Source: Lentimicrobiaceae bacterium
GTDB taxonomy: Bacteria > Bacteroidota > Bacteroidia > Bacteroidales > Lentimicrobiaceae
Direction of reading: 5' to 3'
Assembly (NCBI GenBank): GCA_020636745.1
Contig: JACJXH010000006.1
Location: 186,001-250,000, forward strand
DNA length: 64,000 nucleotides
In this document: positions 27,299-36,251 of the stretch, piece by piece
Layout of the letters: each line of letters begins with the position of its first letter
How positions within the stretch are numbered: the stretch's first letter is position 1
Program-made: the position numbers and the translations under genes
The notes under the pieces: model-generated
The model's input: the letters and a program-made list of their open reading frames with translations, nothing else
Database searches by the model: none
What the model was told of the DNA's origin: nothing

Positions 27299-27429
27299 TT
27301 AGCGGTTGCGTTCTACTTTGTAACGGTTTGATTCTCCGTAAGCAGCGCATTTCTGGCTCGACTGGCATGATGACATAATTATACCCAATGTAAAAACCGC
27401 CAACATGATTACAACAAATTTTTTCATAA
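27299..27429 (-). pseudogene. Small lipoprotein gene with a broken or slipped start at an A8 run
   Basis: On the minus strand an ATG at 27429 is followed by eight A, which gives MKKNLL and a stop. In another frame the same DNA reads FVVIMLAVFTLGIIMSSC, a convincing lipoprotein signal with lipobox Cys, then QSSQKCAAYGESNRYKVERNR and TAA at 27299. One added A (A9) would give an intact protein of about 43 residues beginning MKKK. As written, only an ATG at 27406 opens this frame, giving 35 residues without the positive start. Very small lipoproteins with C-x-A-Y after the lipidated Cys are common in this phylum. Slippage, a real mutation or a sequencing error could explain it. Confidence 0.6.
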
Positions 27430-27539
27430 TTTTACTCTTTGATAGGATTATATTTTGAAAAATCTATGCCTGACAAAGTTACTAACTAATTATCAGCAAT
27501 TATATTGTTTATTCACGAAAACTTTAAAAGTAATACAGG

Positions 27540-28217
27540 ATGGAGCAGATTAATCCTCAGATTGAAGAAAGTTGGAAAAAAATATTGAGTAGCGAATTTG
27601 CAAAACCATATTTTGCTGAACTCAAATCATTCCTTTCGCAAGAAAAGAAGCAATATCATATTTATCCCCCGGGGAATAAAATTTTTGAAGCTTTCAACAG
27701 AACTCCATTTGATAAAGTAAAGGTGGTTTTATTAGGGCAGGATCCATATCATGGGCCCGGGCAGGCGCATGGGCTTTGTTTTTCGGTTCCCTCAGGTGTT
27801 GCATTCCCACCTTCATTAAGGAATATTTTCAAAGCACTCCAAAGTGATTTGGGCGTTTCTATTCCAAATAGCGGTGATTTGTCGAAATGGGCCGATCAAG
27901 GTGTTTTGATGATGAATGCCATACTGACAGTAAGAGCCCATTCGGCAGGCTCTCACCAGGGCAAGGGTTGGGAACAATTTACAGATTCGGTAATCAGCTT
28001 GATTTCTTCACAAAAAACGGGCGTGGTTTTTATTTTGTGGGGAAAATATGCACAAAATAAAAAAGTGCTCATCGATACTCAAAAACACTTCATTCTTGAA
28101 GCTCCTCATCCTTCACCTCTAAGCGCTCACAAAGGGTTCTTCGAATGCGCGCATTTTTCCGGTACCAATCTGTTGCTCGAAAATTCCGGAGCTACGCCTA
28201 TTGACTGGCAACTCTGA
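27540..28217 (+). CDS. ung: Uracil-DNA glycosylase (family 1)
   Basis: 225 residues, full length. The water-activating loop GQDPYHGPGQAHGL carries the catalytic Asp (D68), and the Leu-intercalation/His loop HPSPLSAH is near 191. FPPSLRNIFKAL and LMMNAILTVR are conserved family blocks. It removes uracil from DNA to start base-excision repair in the cytoplasm. It is a single gene followed by the fadL promoter. Confidence 0.98.
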   Translation: MEQINPQIEESWKKILSSEFAKPYFAELKSFLSQEKKQYHIYPPGNKIFEAFNRTPFDKVKVVLLGQDPYHGPGQAHGLCFSVPSGVAFPPSLRNIFKALQSDLGVSIPNSGDLSKWADQGVLMMNAILTVRAHSAGSHQGKGWEQFTDSVISLISSQKTGVVFILWGKYAQNKKVLIDTQKHFILEAPHPSPLSAHKGFFECAHFSGTNLLLENSGATPIDWQL

Positions 28218-28247
28218 CACATCTGGCTGAATTACAGTGTGTAAATA

Positions 28248-28282
28248 TTTTGTTACATATTAGATGTAAATATGTAAATTTG
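28248..28282 (+). promoter_or_regulatory. Promoter of the fadL-lipase operon with inverted and direct repeats
   Basis: TTTG at 28249-28252 and TAAATTTG at 28275-28282, separated by 22 nt, match the Bacteroidota primary promoter pattern. Between them is a perfect inverted repeat TTACAT-N5-ATGTAA (28253-28269), and ATGTAAAT occurs twice in tandem (28264-28279) with a GTGTAAAT copy at 28239. A repressor or activator bound here would control polymerase access directly. Confidence 0.6.
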
Positions 28283-28327
28283 TGCGTTATTTGGAAACAG
28301 TTCCATTATTAACCAAACAATCAAACT

Positions 28328-29557
28328 ATGCGAAAAATTTCCTTGCTTGTAGCATTTTGTGCCGCTTTAATAAGTGGTGCACATGCCGGAGGTTACCAGG
28401 TTGGACTTCACGGACAGAAACAGATAGGAATGGGCCTTGTTGGAACATCCCTTAGTTTTGACGCCAGTTCGATGTTTTATAATCCCGGAGGGCTCTCTTT
28501 TATGAATACGAAGTACAGTTTTTCGGCAGGTGTCAGTCCTATCCGATCTTTTACTGTTTTTCAGAAAAATGCACCTTCTGACTACACTGCAACTACTGAC
28601 AACCCGTTAGGAACGCCATTTTATTTTTATGGAGGAGTTAAAATTACGGATAAGTTCAGCGCTGGTTTGGCTGTTAATACCCCTTACGGCAACAGTCTTT
28701 CATGGGGAAAGGAATGGGACGGTCGTTTCCTGATTCAGGATTTGTCATTAAAGGCTATTTTTTTTCAACCAACGATTTCGTATAAGTTGAATGACTGGCT
28801 GAGTTTAGGAGCTGGATTTATTTATGCTACTGGCGATTTTGAGCTGGCAAAGGCTCTTCCTGTGTATGATGCAGGTGGGGAGGGAAGTGTTAAACTGACT
28901 GGTTCTACTGCAGAAATGGGCTTCAATTTAGGTGCTATGATAAAACCTGATGATAAACTAAGTATTGGAGTCGATTTCAGATCACGGATTAATATGGAGG
29001 TTGATGGTGCTGATGCCACTTTTAATACACCTGCTTCGTTGGCTGCCAATTTCCCGGCTAAAAACAAGTTCTCTACATCATTGCCTTTGCCGGCTAATCT
29101 TGATTTGGGCGCTTCATACCAGGTTAATGATCAACTTATGCTGGCATTAAGCCTGAATTATGTTTTCTGGAATGTTTATGATTCATTAATTTTTGATTTT
29201 GAAACCAATACGCCTGCTTTGCCTGATTCTAAAAATCCCAGGCTTTATTCTAATAAACTGATAGTCAGGCTGGGCGGTGAATATAAAATCAATGAAAAAG
29301 TCACCGTAAGAGCTGGCGGATATTACGATCCTTCACCGGTAAACGAAGATTATTTTTCACCTGAAACCCCCAGCCTTAATAATTTAGGATTAACGGCCGG
29401 TCTCTCCTTTATGCCTGTTGAGAAATTATCGGTAGACCTTTCATTTCTTTATATAATGGGAATGGAAGCTAAGAAGAATTATACTCCCGACAACTTTGGA
29501 GGTACATTCAAATCAAGGGTTTACATACCCGGAATTGGTTTTACTTATAGTTTCTAA
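28328..29557 (+). CDS. FadL/OmpP1-type outer-membrane porin for hydrophobic substrates
   Basis: 409 residues with a signal peptide (SLLVAFCAALISGAHAGG). The mature N-terminus has the family hatch signature (GLHGQKQIGMGLVGTSLSFD, then SSMFYNPGGLSFM). About fourteen amphipathic strands follow, ending in IPGIGFTYSF with a C-terminal Phe for barrel assembly. FadL proteins pass long-chain fatty acids and other hydrophobic molecules. It lies 18 nt upstream of an SGNH lipoprotein gene, so the pair may free and import fatty acids. Confidence 0.93.
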   Translation: MRKISLLVAFCAALISGAHAGGYQVGLHGQKQIGMGLVGTSLSFDASSMFYNPGGLSFMNTKYSFSAGVSPIRSFTVFQKNAPSDYTATTDNPLGTPFYFYGGVKITDKFSAGLAVNTPYGNSLSWGKEWDGRFLIQDLSLKAIFFQPTISYKLNDWLSLGAGFIYATGDFELAKALPVYDAGGEGSVKLTGSTAEMGFNLGAMIKPDDKLSIGVDFRSRINMEVDGADATFNTPASLAANFPAKNKFSTSLPLPANLDLGASYQVNDQLMLALSLNYVFWNVYDSLIFDFETNTPALPDSKNPRLYSNKLIVRLGGEYKINEKVTVRAGGYYDPSPVNEDYFSPETPSLNNLGLTAGLSFMPVEKLSVDLSFLYIMGMEAKKNYTPDNFGGTFKSRVYIPGIGFTYSF

Positions 29558-29575
29558 TCGTAAAAGAACTCAACC

Positions 29576-30892
29576 ATGAAATATAGATATATTACATTTC
29601 TCTTTCTGCTGGTAACCGCGGTTTCATGCGAACCAAAAATTGATGATTTTTCTCCATCGGCGGGTTCCGCTGATTTTACCAGATATGTGGCCCTTGGAAA
29701 TTCGCTAACTGCCGGATATTCAAATGGAGCGCTGTATACCTCCGGACAAAGTTATTCTTATGCCAACCTGATTGCTCAGCAAATGAAACTTGCAGGCGGT
29801 GGTGAGTTTGTGCAGCCCGTTGTTACCAATGAAGATGGATTACTTCCCGGCAAGATGACTTTAGGCGTTTCAACCAATTGTTTGGGTGTTAGTTCATTAG
29901 GGCCGGTTTCTGCTGGTGGAACTCCTACAGGAATTCCGGCAGCTCTTGCACCTGTGGGCTATTCTGTTCATAATTTTGGCGTTCCGGGGGCAAAATCATA
30001 TCATCTGGTGGCACCTGGTTATGGAAATCCTGCCGGCTTGGCTACTTTACCTCCAACGGCCAATCCTTATTTTGTCCGTTTTGCTTCTTCACCTGAAACT
30101 TCTGTTCTGGCTGATGCTTTAGCTGTTGACCCGACTTTCTTTTCATTGTGGATAGGCAATAACGATGTTTTGGGTTATTCAACTTCAGGAGGCATGGGAG
30201 ATGTTATTACTTCCCAGGATTTGTTTACCGGAGCCCTAAATGGTCTTATTACCGGATTAACAGCCAACGGCGCCAAAGGGGTTGTGGCCAATATTCCAGA
30301 AATTACCAGTGCGCCTTTTTTTACAACAGTACCGTATAACGGACTCGTTTTAACTGATCAGGCACAGGTTGATGCACTCAATATGGCTTATAGTGCGTTG
30401 GGTATCAGTTTTCAATTAGGTCAGAATGCATTTATCATTGCTGATCCATCGGCTCCTGCACATCTGCGCCAGATTAAATCAACCGAATATGTTTTACTTA
30501 CTGTACCTCAGGATTCTATCCGCTGTGCGGGATGGGGAAGTATAAAGCCGATACCCGGTCAATATACCTTGGATGAACTGGAGGTGAGCGCTATTCAAAC
30601 AGCAACAAATGCTTTCAATCAAACACTTAAAACTTTGGCTGAATCTAAAAATCTGGCTTTTGTTGATGTAAATGCCTTCCTCAGGAATGCAAAGACAGGT
30701 TTGGTTTATGATGGTATCAGATTCTCATTAACTTATGTTACCGGGGGCGTTTTTTCGCTTGATGGAATTCACCTTACGCCACGTGGGAATGCTATTGTGG
30801 CTAATTATTTTATTGATGTTATCAATGCAAAGTATAACTCAGCCATTCCGCATGTAAATATTGGTGATTATCCGGGACTTGTTTTTCCTTAA
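29576..30892 (+). CDS. SGNH/GDSL-type hydrolase lipoprotein
   Basis: 438 residues. Lipoprotein signal with Cys in TAVSCEP. Block I has the nucleophile Ser in ALGNSLTAGYSNG, block III the Asn in WIGNNDVLGY, and block V the Asp-His pair in SLDGIHLTPRGNAI. This is a complete SGNH triad of lipase/esterase type, anchored in the outer membrane. Same operon as the FadL-like porin, so likely substrates are acyl esters whose products enter through that porin. Exact substrate unknown. Confidence 0.92.
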   Translation: MKYRYITFLFLLVTAVSCEPKIDDFSPSAGSADFTRYVALGNSLTAGYSNGALYTSGQSYSYANLIAQQMKLAGGGEFVQPVVTNEDGLLPGKMTLGVSTNCLGVSSLGPVSAGGTPTGIPAALAPVGYSVHNFGVPGAKSYHLVAPGYGNPAGLATLPPTANPYFVRFASSPETSVLADALAVDPTFFSLWIGNNDVLGYSTSGGMGDVITSQDLFTGALNGLITGLTANGAKGVVANIPEITSAPFFTTVPYNGLVLTDQAQVDALNMAYSALGISFQLGQNAFIIADPSAPAHLRQIKSTEYVLLTVPQDSIRCAGWGSIKPIPGQYTLDELEVSAIQTATNAFNQTLKTLAESKNLAFVDVNAFLRNAKTGLVYDGIRFSLTYVTGGVFSLDGIHLTPRGNAIVANYFIDVINAKYNSAIPHVNIGDYPGLVFP

Positions 30893-30912
30893 CCATTTTA
30901 TTGTTGATACAG

Positions 30913-30946
30913 AAAGCGGGAAGTCTTTGCTGATTTCCCGCTTTTT
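30913..30946 (+). terminator. Rho-independent terminator after the SGNH hydrolase gene
   Basis: Stem AAAGCGGGAA/TTCCCGCTTT with a 12-nt loop and a T run, 20 nt past the stop codon. Confidence 0.85.
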
Positions 30947-31011
30947 AATGTTGACTTAACAAATTTTAACACAAAACAACGGCATTTGAAATTGTTTACA
31001 TCTGCTGCTCA

Positions 31012-31042
31012 TTTAAAGCTATGGTTGAAATAGCTATTTTTG
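31012..31042 (+). promoter_or_regulatory. Putative promoter of the M23 peptidase gene
   Basis: TATTTTTG (31035-31042) matches the -7 box TAnnTTTG; TTTA lies 19 nt upstream as a weak -33 box. The start codon is 46 nt downstream. Confidence 0.45.
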
Positions 31043-31088
31043 TAATTCTATTTTCTTAAATCAACAGCAATCTTTCAATACGCATTTA

Positions 31089-32054
31089 ATGATTGTCAGT
31101 AAACGACTCCGCTATACTATTTTCTTTTCACTTTTGCTAACCTTTGCAACTGGTAAAAGCGCTTTTAGTCAGATATTTGCCATCGATACAACTTCTTTTT
31201 TTTATACCGAGGATACCTTGGTAATGGGGCCGCATGATTTTGATTATGATCAGACCTTTGAAGACGAAGCTCCTGAAACCAATTTCATTCCAGCTGACAT
31301 GATATTTGTTCCATCCGATGTTGTGTATAATAACCGCTGGGACACGCTTTATATCAGAACCGGGAAAGTTGACTTGTCTGAAATGAAGGACTCGGTTGTG
31401 CTCGTTCTGAATAATCCGCAGCAAGGCCAATTTTGTTTTCCGTTCAAAGGTAAATTACTTTCACCTTACGGTATGCGAGGCAGGCGTTTTCATGCCGGCA
31501 TGGATATTAAACTTGAATTGGGAGATACTGTGAAAAGTGCTTTTGATGGAAAAGTGCGGATTGCAAGAGTGATGAGTGGTTATGGCAAGCTTTTAGTAAT
31601 CAGACATACCAATGGGCTTGAAACTGTTTACGGCCATTTGTCGAAAATATTGGTTAAGAATAATCAGGAGGTCAGGGCAGGTGAACCCATCGGACTTGGA
31701 GGCAGAACAGGGCGTGCTACTACAACTCACCTGCATTTTGAAACAAGGTTCTTGGGTGAGCATTTTAATCCTGCCCGCATTATCGATTTTGACAATTATA
31801 CACTTAAGCAGGATAAGCTGATTGTTGACAAGTACTTTTTTAGTAAAAAGAAAACTGCTGATAAGTCTGTTAATTCTCAGGGGGCAGTTACAGAAGATAA
31901 CTCGTCAACAAAAAAATATCATACCATTAAAACCGGCGACACATTGTATGCGCTTGCCCTGCGTTATAAAACAACCGTTTCAAAAATTACCCGTCTGAAT
32001 GGCATTTCTGAGCGTAAGACTTTAAAAGTGGGTAGTCGTTTACGGGTGAAGTAA
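31089..32054 (+). CDS. M23 (LytM) metallopeptidase with LysM domain
   Basis: 321 residues. Signal peptide, a linker of about 80 residues, then a LytM domain (about 118-220) with zinc ligands H135 and D139 in RFHAGMDIK and the HLH pair H214/H216. All residues needed for activity are present. A LysM domain at about 274-320 (YHTIKTGDTLYALALRYKTT) binds peptidoglycan. It acts in the periplasm as a cell-wall endopeptidase in growth or daughter-cell separation. Monocistronic. Confidence 0.95.
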   Translation: MIVSKRLRYTIFFSLLLTFATGKSAFSQIFAIDTTSFFYTEDTLVMGPHDFDYDQTFEDEAPETNFIPADMIFVPSDVVYNNRWDTLYIRTGKVDLSEMKDSVVLVLNNPQQGQFCFPFKGKLLSPYGMRGRRFHAGMDIKLELGDTVKSAFDGKVRIARVMSGYGKLLVIRHTNGLETVYGHLSKILVKNNQEVRAGEPIGLGGRTGRATTTHLHFETRFLGEHFNPARIIDFDNYTLKQDKLIVDKYFFSKKKTADKSVNSQGAVTEDNSSTKKYHTIKTGDTLYALALRYKTTVSKITRLNGISERKTLKVGSRLRVK

Positions 32055-32214
32055 TTTCGAATGCTCATCTTAAAATGATCTACCCGTAAACCCCTGTATT
32101 GTCCTGCCTTTATTATTGTCTTTTGCTCATTCTCTGTTTGCATTTTTAGTTAATTTTACTCTCTGATTCGGCATTTGTCTGTATTTTAAGTTTTCATCCT
32201 GTTTTGTGTCTGTC

Positions 32215-33474
32215 ATGAATAGAAATTCAGTCGTGTATTTATCCGTTGTTTGTTGCATGCTGGCGTTGTCCTTCTACTCCTGCAAAGGCCCGGGAAAGTT
32301 AGCATACCGCAATCTGGCTGATATTTATAAGCAAGAGGCTCAGCTGAAAGGACTTGAATTTTCGGTTTTTAATCTGAATGATTCAGTTTCAAATTTATAT
32401 ATTCGTTTTCCGCTCTCTTCGTTGAAACGGATGCCGGATTTGAATAAAGAAAATTTGACTGGGGCCGTTCACTTTAAATTGACTTACCAACTTTTTGATG
32501 GATATGAGCAGGGGGTTATGGTTGACTCTGCTTCTTTTTCAGGACTTGACTCTTTATTGGTTTTGCCTGTTTTCTTCGATTCTATTGCTTTGAATGCCAG
32601 GCAGGGAAAAGATTATATTCTGGATCTTCAAATTACTGACCTGAACGCAAAAAGAGATTTTCATCAGTTAGTCACCCTTCCAAAAGCTAAAATGGGAACA
32701 GCCGCCGACATCTTAATCTGTGATGTCAATGGTCTGCCATTGATGCGCAATTTTATCAACAGGGCTGATTTAATCCGTTTGAGATACCGCGATGGGTTTA
32801 CGCACCATTTTCAGCTTCTGCGGGTGATATCCGATGAATTAAAAGCTGCATCACCACCTTTTGCATTTGGATTGGCCGACAATAAAATGGCTATCGATTC
32901 TGTGAAAATAAATATAAACAATAATAACCGGAGTTATACAGATGTCTTGACATTTCAGCAGCAAGGTATCTATTTAGATTCTGAAAATCAGGTTCAGGGC
33001 ATTAAGCTATACAGCTTTTATGACGGATTTCCTAAAATCAGTAAAGAAAGCGTAATGGTTGAATCGCTGCGCTATATAGCCTCTGATGCAGAGTTTAGAA
33101 ATATGCAAAAATTAAATCCCCGTGTTGCCATTGATGAATTCTGGCGTAGTGTAACTGGAGACTCCGAGCGCTCAGTAGTACAGTTAAAGCGCTATTACGG
33201 CAGGGTAGAGGAGGCTAACAGAGCCTTTACAATTTCACGCGAAGGTTGGAAATCGGACCGGGGGATGATTTATATTGTTTTTGGCTCGCCTTATGTTGTA
33301 TATAGAAATTCTGAAGTGGAGGAATGGACTTATGGAGAGCCGGGAAATGCTTCTTCAGTGAGGTTTGTTTTTAAGTTACAAAACAGCAGCAATGGTATAC
33401 AGGATTATTTTCTTTTAAGATCCGAAGATTTTCGTATGCCCTGGCATCTGGCAGTTTCAAACTGGAGACGTTAG
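32215..33474 (+). CDS. GWxTD-domain lipoprotein
   Basis: 419 residues from the ATG at 32215; a GTG three codons earlier is less likely. Lipoprotein signal with Cys in LSFYSCKG. The C-terminal part carries ISREGWKSDRGMIYIVFGSP and EEWTYGEPGN, the defining block of the GWxTD family (here GWKSD), which is seen widely in Bacteroidota with unknown function. The middle is beta-rich. Placed between a cell-wall peptidase and hydE, with no operon signal. Confidence 0.88.
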   Translation: MNRNSVVYLSVVCCMLALSFYSCKGPGKLAYRNLADIYKQEAQLKGLEFSVFNLNDSVSNLYIRFPLSSLKRMPDLNKENLTGAVHFKLTYQLFDGYEQGVMVDSASFSGLDSLLVLPVFFDSIALNARQGKDYILDLQITDLNAKRDFHQLVTLPKAKMGTAADILICDVNGLPLMRNFINRADLIRLRYRDGFTHHFQLLRVISDELKAASPPFAFGLADNKMAIDSVKININNNNRSYTDVLTFQQQGIYLDSENQVQGIKLYSFYDGFPKISKESVMVESLRYIASDAEFRNMQKLNPRVAIDEFWRSVTGDSERSVVQLKRYYGRVEEANRAFTISREGWKSDRGMIYIVFGSPYVVYRNSEVEEWTYGEPGNASSVRFVFKLQNSSNGIQDYFLLRSEDFRMPWHLAVSNWRR

Positions 33475-33548
33475 GCCTGTTTTGTTTAAGCTCTCATCTG
33501 AACATGATTTATACGTAATTTTGCTTCAACTACTTATCAAACTGTTAT

Positions 33549-34628
33549 ATGGTTGCAATCGAATCAATTCTTCAAAAAGATACTTTCACCCATCAGGATA
33601 TTGTTCAGCTTCTTCAATCTGATGCCGAAGGGCGCAATAAGCTTTTTGCACGTTCTGCTGCTGTTAAGGAACAATACGTTGGAAATATAGTGTATTTCAG
33701 GGGGCTGATTGAATTTTCCAATATTTGCGGGAAAAACTGTTTGTATTGTGGAATCCGGAAAGGGAATAAAAATGCTCACCGGTATAATCTTACTGATGAT
33801 GAAATCCTGAATGCAGCAAAATTTGCTTTTGAAAGTAACTACGGCTCTATTGTGTTGCAGGGTGGCGAACTTGAGAGTGAAGCATTTACATCACGAATGG
33901 AGCGGTTGCTGAAAAATATCAAACAACTTTCGGGCGGAAAGCTTGGAATCACACTTTCAGTTGGTGAACAATCACCTGATGTTTATAAGCGGTGGTTTGA
34001 TGCTGGAGCGCATCGTTATCTTCTTCGTATTGAATCATCTGACAGGGAATTGTACTATAAAATTCATCCACAGGATAAAACCCACAATTTTGAGCGCAGG
34101 TTGCAGGCGCTTTACGATTTAAGAAGTGCGGGGTATCAGGTTGGCACTGGTGTGATGATTGGCCTCCCATTTCAGACATCGGATCATTTGGCTAAAGACC
34201 TTTTATTTATGAAGGAACTTGATATCGACATGTGTGGGATGGGCCCTTACATTGAACATGCCGATACTCCTTTATGGGAGTTTCGTCATCAGCTTTTACC
34301 ACTTGATGAGCGATTTAATCTGGCGCTTAAAATGATTGCCATTTTGCGCTTGATGATGAAAAATATCAATATCGCTTCTGCTACTGCCCTTCAGGCTATT
34401 GATCCCATAGGCAGAGAAAAAGCACTGAAAATTGGAGCTAATATTATTATGCCTAATATTACACCGGGCGTTTATCGAAACGATTATAAACTCTATGAAA
34501 ATAAGCCCTGTACTGATGAAGAAGCTTCTGATTGCAAGAACTGTCTTGAAGCCAGAATTCATATGTCGGGCAATAAAATTGGCTTTGACGAATGGGGCGA
34601 TTCCCTGCATTTTAAAGAAAGAAATTGA
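33549..34628 (+). CDS. hydE: [FeFe]-hydrogenase maturation radical SAM protein HydE
   Basis: 359 residues. Radical SAM motif CX3CX2C at C60, C64 and C67 (CGKNCLYC). The barrel blocks IVLQGGELES, TLSVGEQSPDVYKRWFDAGA and GTGVMIGLPFQT are typical of HydE in the biotin-synthase-like family, and Cys residues appear near the C-terminus (PCTDEEASDCKNC). HydE helps build the diiron dithiolate part of the H-cluster. Neither hydF, hydG nor a hydrogenase gene is in the window, so they must lie elsewhere if functional. A TAATTTTG box is at 33516-33523. Confidence 0.92.
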   Translation: MVAIESILQKDTFTHQDIVQLLQSDAEGRNKLFARSAAVKEQYVGNIVYFRGLIEFSNICGKNCLYCGIRKGNKNAHRYNLTDDEILNAAKFAFESNYGSIVLQGGELESEAFTSRMERLLKNIKQLSGGKLGITLSVGEQSPDVYKRWFDAGAHRYLLRIESSDRELYYKIHPQDKTHNFERRLQALYDLRSAGYQVGTGVMIGLPFQTSDHLAKDLLFMKELDIDMCGMGPYIEHADTPLWEFRHQLLPLDERFNLALKMIAILRLMMKNINIASATALQAIDPIGREKALKIGANIIMPNITPGVYRNDYKLYENKPCTDEEASDCKNCLEARIHMSGNKIGFDEWGDSLHFKERN

Positions 34629-34737
34629 TTCGGTATCCGGCAAAAACAGGGCTTTTGTTTAATGTATTCACTGTCAAACATATGACGGGTTAACATTGTG
34701 TTTTTTTAAGAAAGGATGTTAAATGATGGGGTGATTG

Positions 34738-34769
34738 TTTAGCTGAAGCGGATTAATAAATTATTTTTG
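34738..34769 (+). promoter_or_regulatory. Putative promoter of thyA-folA
   Basis: TATTTTTG at 34762-34769 fits TAnnTTTG; TTTA 20 nt upstream is a weak -33 box. The thyA start lies 17 nt downstream, giving a short leader. Confidence 0.4.
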
Positions 34770-34786
34770 TGTTCTAAAAACATCGC

Positions 34787-35581
34787 ATGAAGCAATACCA
34801 CGACCTTTTAAAGCATGTGCTGGAAAACGGAGTCAGAAAAGACGATCGCACTGGCACAGGTACAATCAGTGTATTTGGGTATCAGATGAGATTTAACCTT
34901 GAAGAAGGTTTTCCTGTATTGACTACCAAAAAGTTGCATCTTCGGTCCATTATTTATGAGTTGCTTTGGTTTTTGAAGGGAGAAACCAATATTCAATATC
35001 TCCATGATAACAAAGTGAGCATTTGGGATGAATGGGCCGATGCTGAAGGAAATCTCGGGCCTGTTTACGGGCATCAATGGCGTTCATGGGGAGCTGCCGA
35101 TGGCCGGACGATTGATCAGATAAGTCAGGTAGTTAGCATGATTAAAACCAACCCTGACTCACGCCGGCTGTTGGTAAGCGCGTGGAACCCCGGCGATGTC
35201 GATAAAATGGCCCTTCCTCCTTGCCATGTGTTGTTCCAGTTTTACGTGGCCAATGGCAGACTCTCCTGTCAGTTATATCAACGGAGTGCTGACATTTTTC
35301 TGGGAGTTCCCTTCAATATAGCATCTTATGCTTTGCTTACCATGATGATGGCTCAGGTTACCGGTTTGAAGCCCGGCGAATTCATTCATACGTTTGGTGA
35401 TGCTCATATTTACTTGAATCATCTTGAACAGGTAAATCTTCAGTTAAGCCGTGATTTTAAATCGTTGCCTGAAATGAAAATAAACCCTGAAGTGGACAAT
35501 ATCTTCAATTTTACATTTGAAGACTTTAAACTTGAAGGATATGAGCCTCACCCACACATAAAGGCACCGGTTGCTGTATAA
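34787..35581 (+). CDS. thyA: Thymidylate synthase
   Basis: 264 residues, the length of the classic ThyA. The catalytic Cys is C146 in ALPPCHVLFQF, followed by RSADIFLGVPFNIASYA and HIYLNHLEQV. It converts dUMP and methylene-tetrahydrofolate to dTMP and dihydrofolate. The gene is 24 nt upstream of folA, which recycles the dihydrofolate, so the two form a metabolic operon. Confidence 0.99.
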   Translation: MKQYHDLLKHVLENGVRKDDRTGTGTISVFGYQMRFNLEEGFPVLTTKKLHLRSIIYELLWFLKGETNIQYLHDNKVSIWDEWADAEGNLGPVYGHQWRSWGAADGRTIDQISQVVSMIKTNPDSRRLLVSAWNPGDVDKMALPPCHVLFQFYVANGRLSCQLYQRSADIFLGVPFNIASYALLTMMMAQVTGLKPGEFIHTFGDAHIYLNHLEQVNLQLSRDFKSLPEMKINPEVDNIFNFTFEDFKLEGYEPHPHIKAPVAV

Positions 35582-35605
35582 TTATTTTTAAACAGAGAAA
35601 TAAAC

Positions 35606-36103
35606 ATGAAACCCATCTCAATTATAGTCGCGATTGCAAAAAACTATGCTATTGGAAAAGATAATCAGTTACTTTGGCATATTCCCCAGGATTTGAAAAG
35701 ATTCAAAGCGTTGACAACAGGTCATACTATTGTAATGGGTAAACGTACATTTGAATCATTGCCTTTGCGCCCTTTGCCCAATCGCCGCAGCGTGGTTATT
35801 ACTGATATTGCTGATGAGGTTATTGAAGGTTGCGAAATGGCATACTCGATTCAGGATGCCATTGATAAAATGGAAGAAAACCGTGAGAATTTTATTATTG
35901 GAGGGGGCATGGTTTACAAGCAATTTATGCCTTTAGCTCATAAGTTGTATCTCACTATTGTTCATCATGAGTTTGAAGCTGATACTTTTTATGATGAGAT
36001 TGATTATTCGCAGTGGAATGAAGTTGAGCGTGAGGATATTTCGGCTAAAGATAGCCTTGGATTCGATTATTCATATGTAACCCTGGAGCGCAGACAATCT
36101 TAG
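35606..36103 (+). CDS. folA: Dihydrofolate reductase
   Basis: 165 residues. Motifs: ISIIVAIAKNYAIGKDNQLL, LWHIPQDLKRFK, VMGKRTFESL and FIIGGGMVYKQF. It reduces dihydrofolate to tetrahydrofolate with NADPH, closing the cycle with the upstream thymidylate synthase. Normal length, with an RBS-like GAGAAA upstream. Confidence 0.98.
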   Translation: MKPISIIVAIAKNYAIGKDNQLLWHIPQDLKRFKALTTGHTIVMGKRTFESLPLRPLPNRRSVVITDIADEVIEGCEMAYSIQDAIDKMEENRENFIIGGGMVYKQFMPLAHKLYLTIVHHEFEADTFYDEIDYSQWNEVEREDISAKDSLGFDYSYVTLERRQS

Positions 36104-36251
36104 CCCTTATTTTTTAAAATGGCCATATAGCCTGTTATAACTGACTTACTGTGCAAAGTACTCATGTTCAGTTGTATAGCTGAACTGTATTTGGGATTAT
36201 CGAAAGCCTGATTGGTATTATGAAAACCCAATTTTAAAATGGTGGTCAAAA

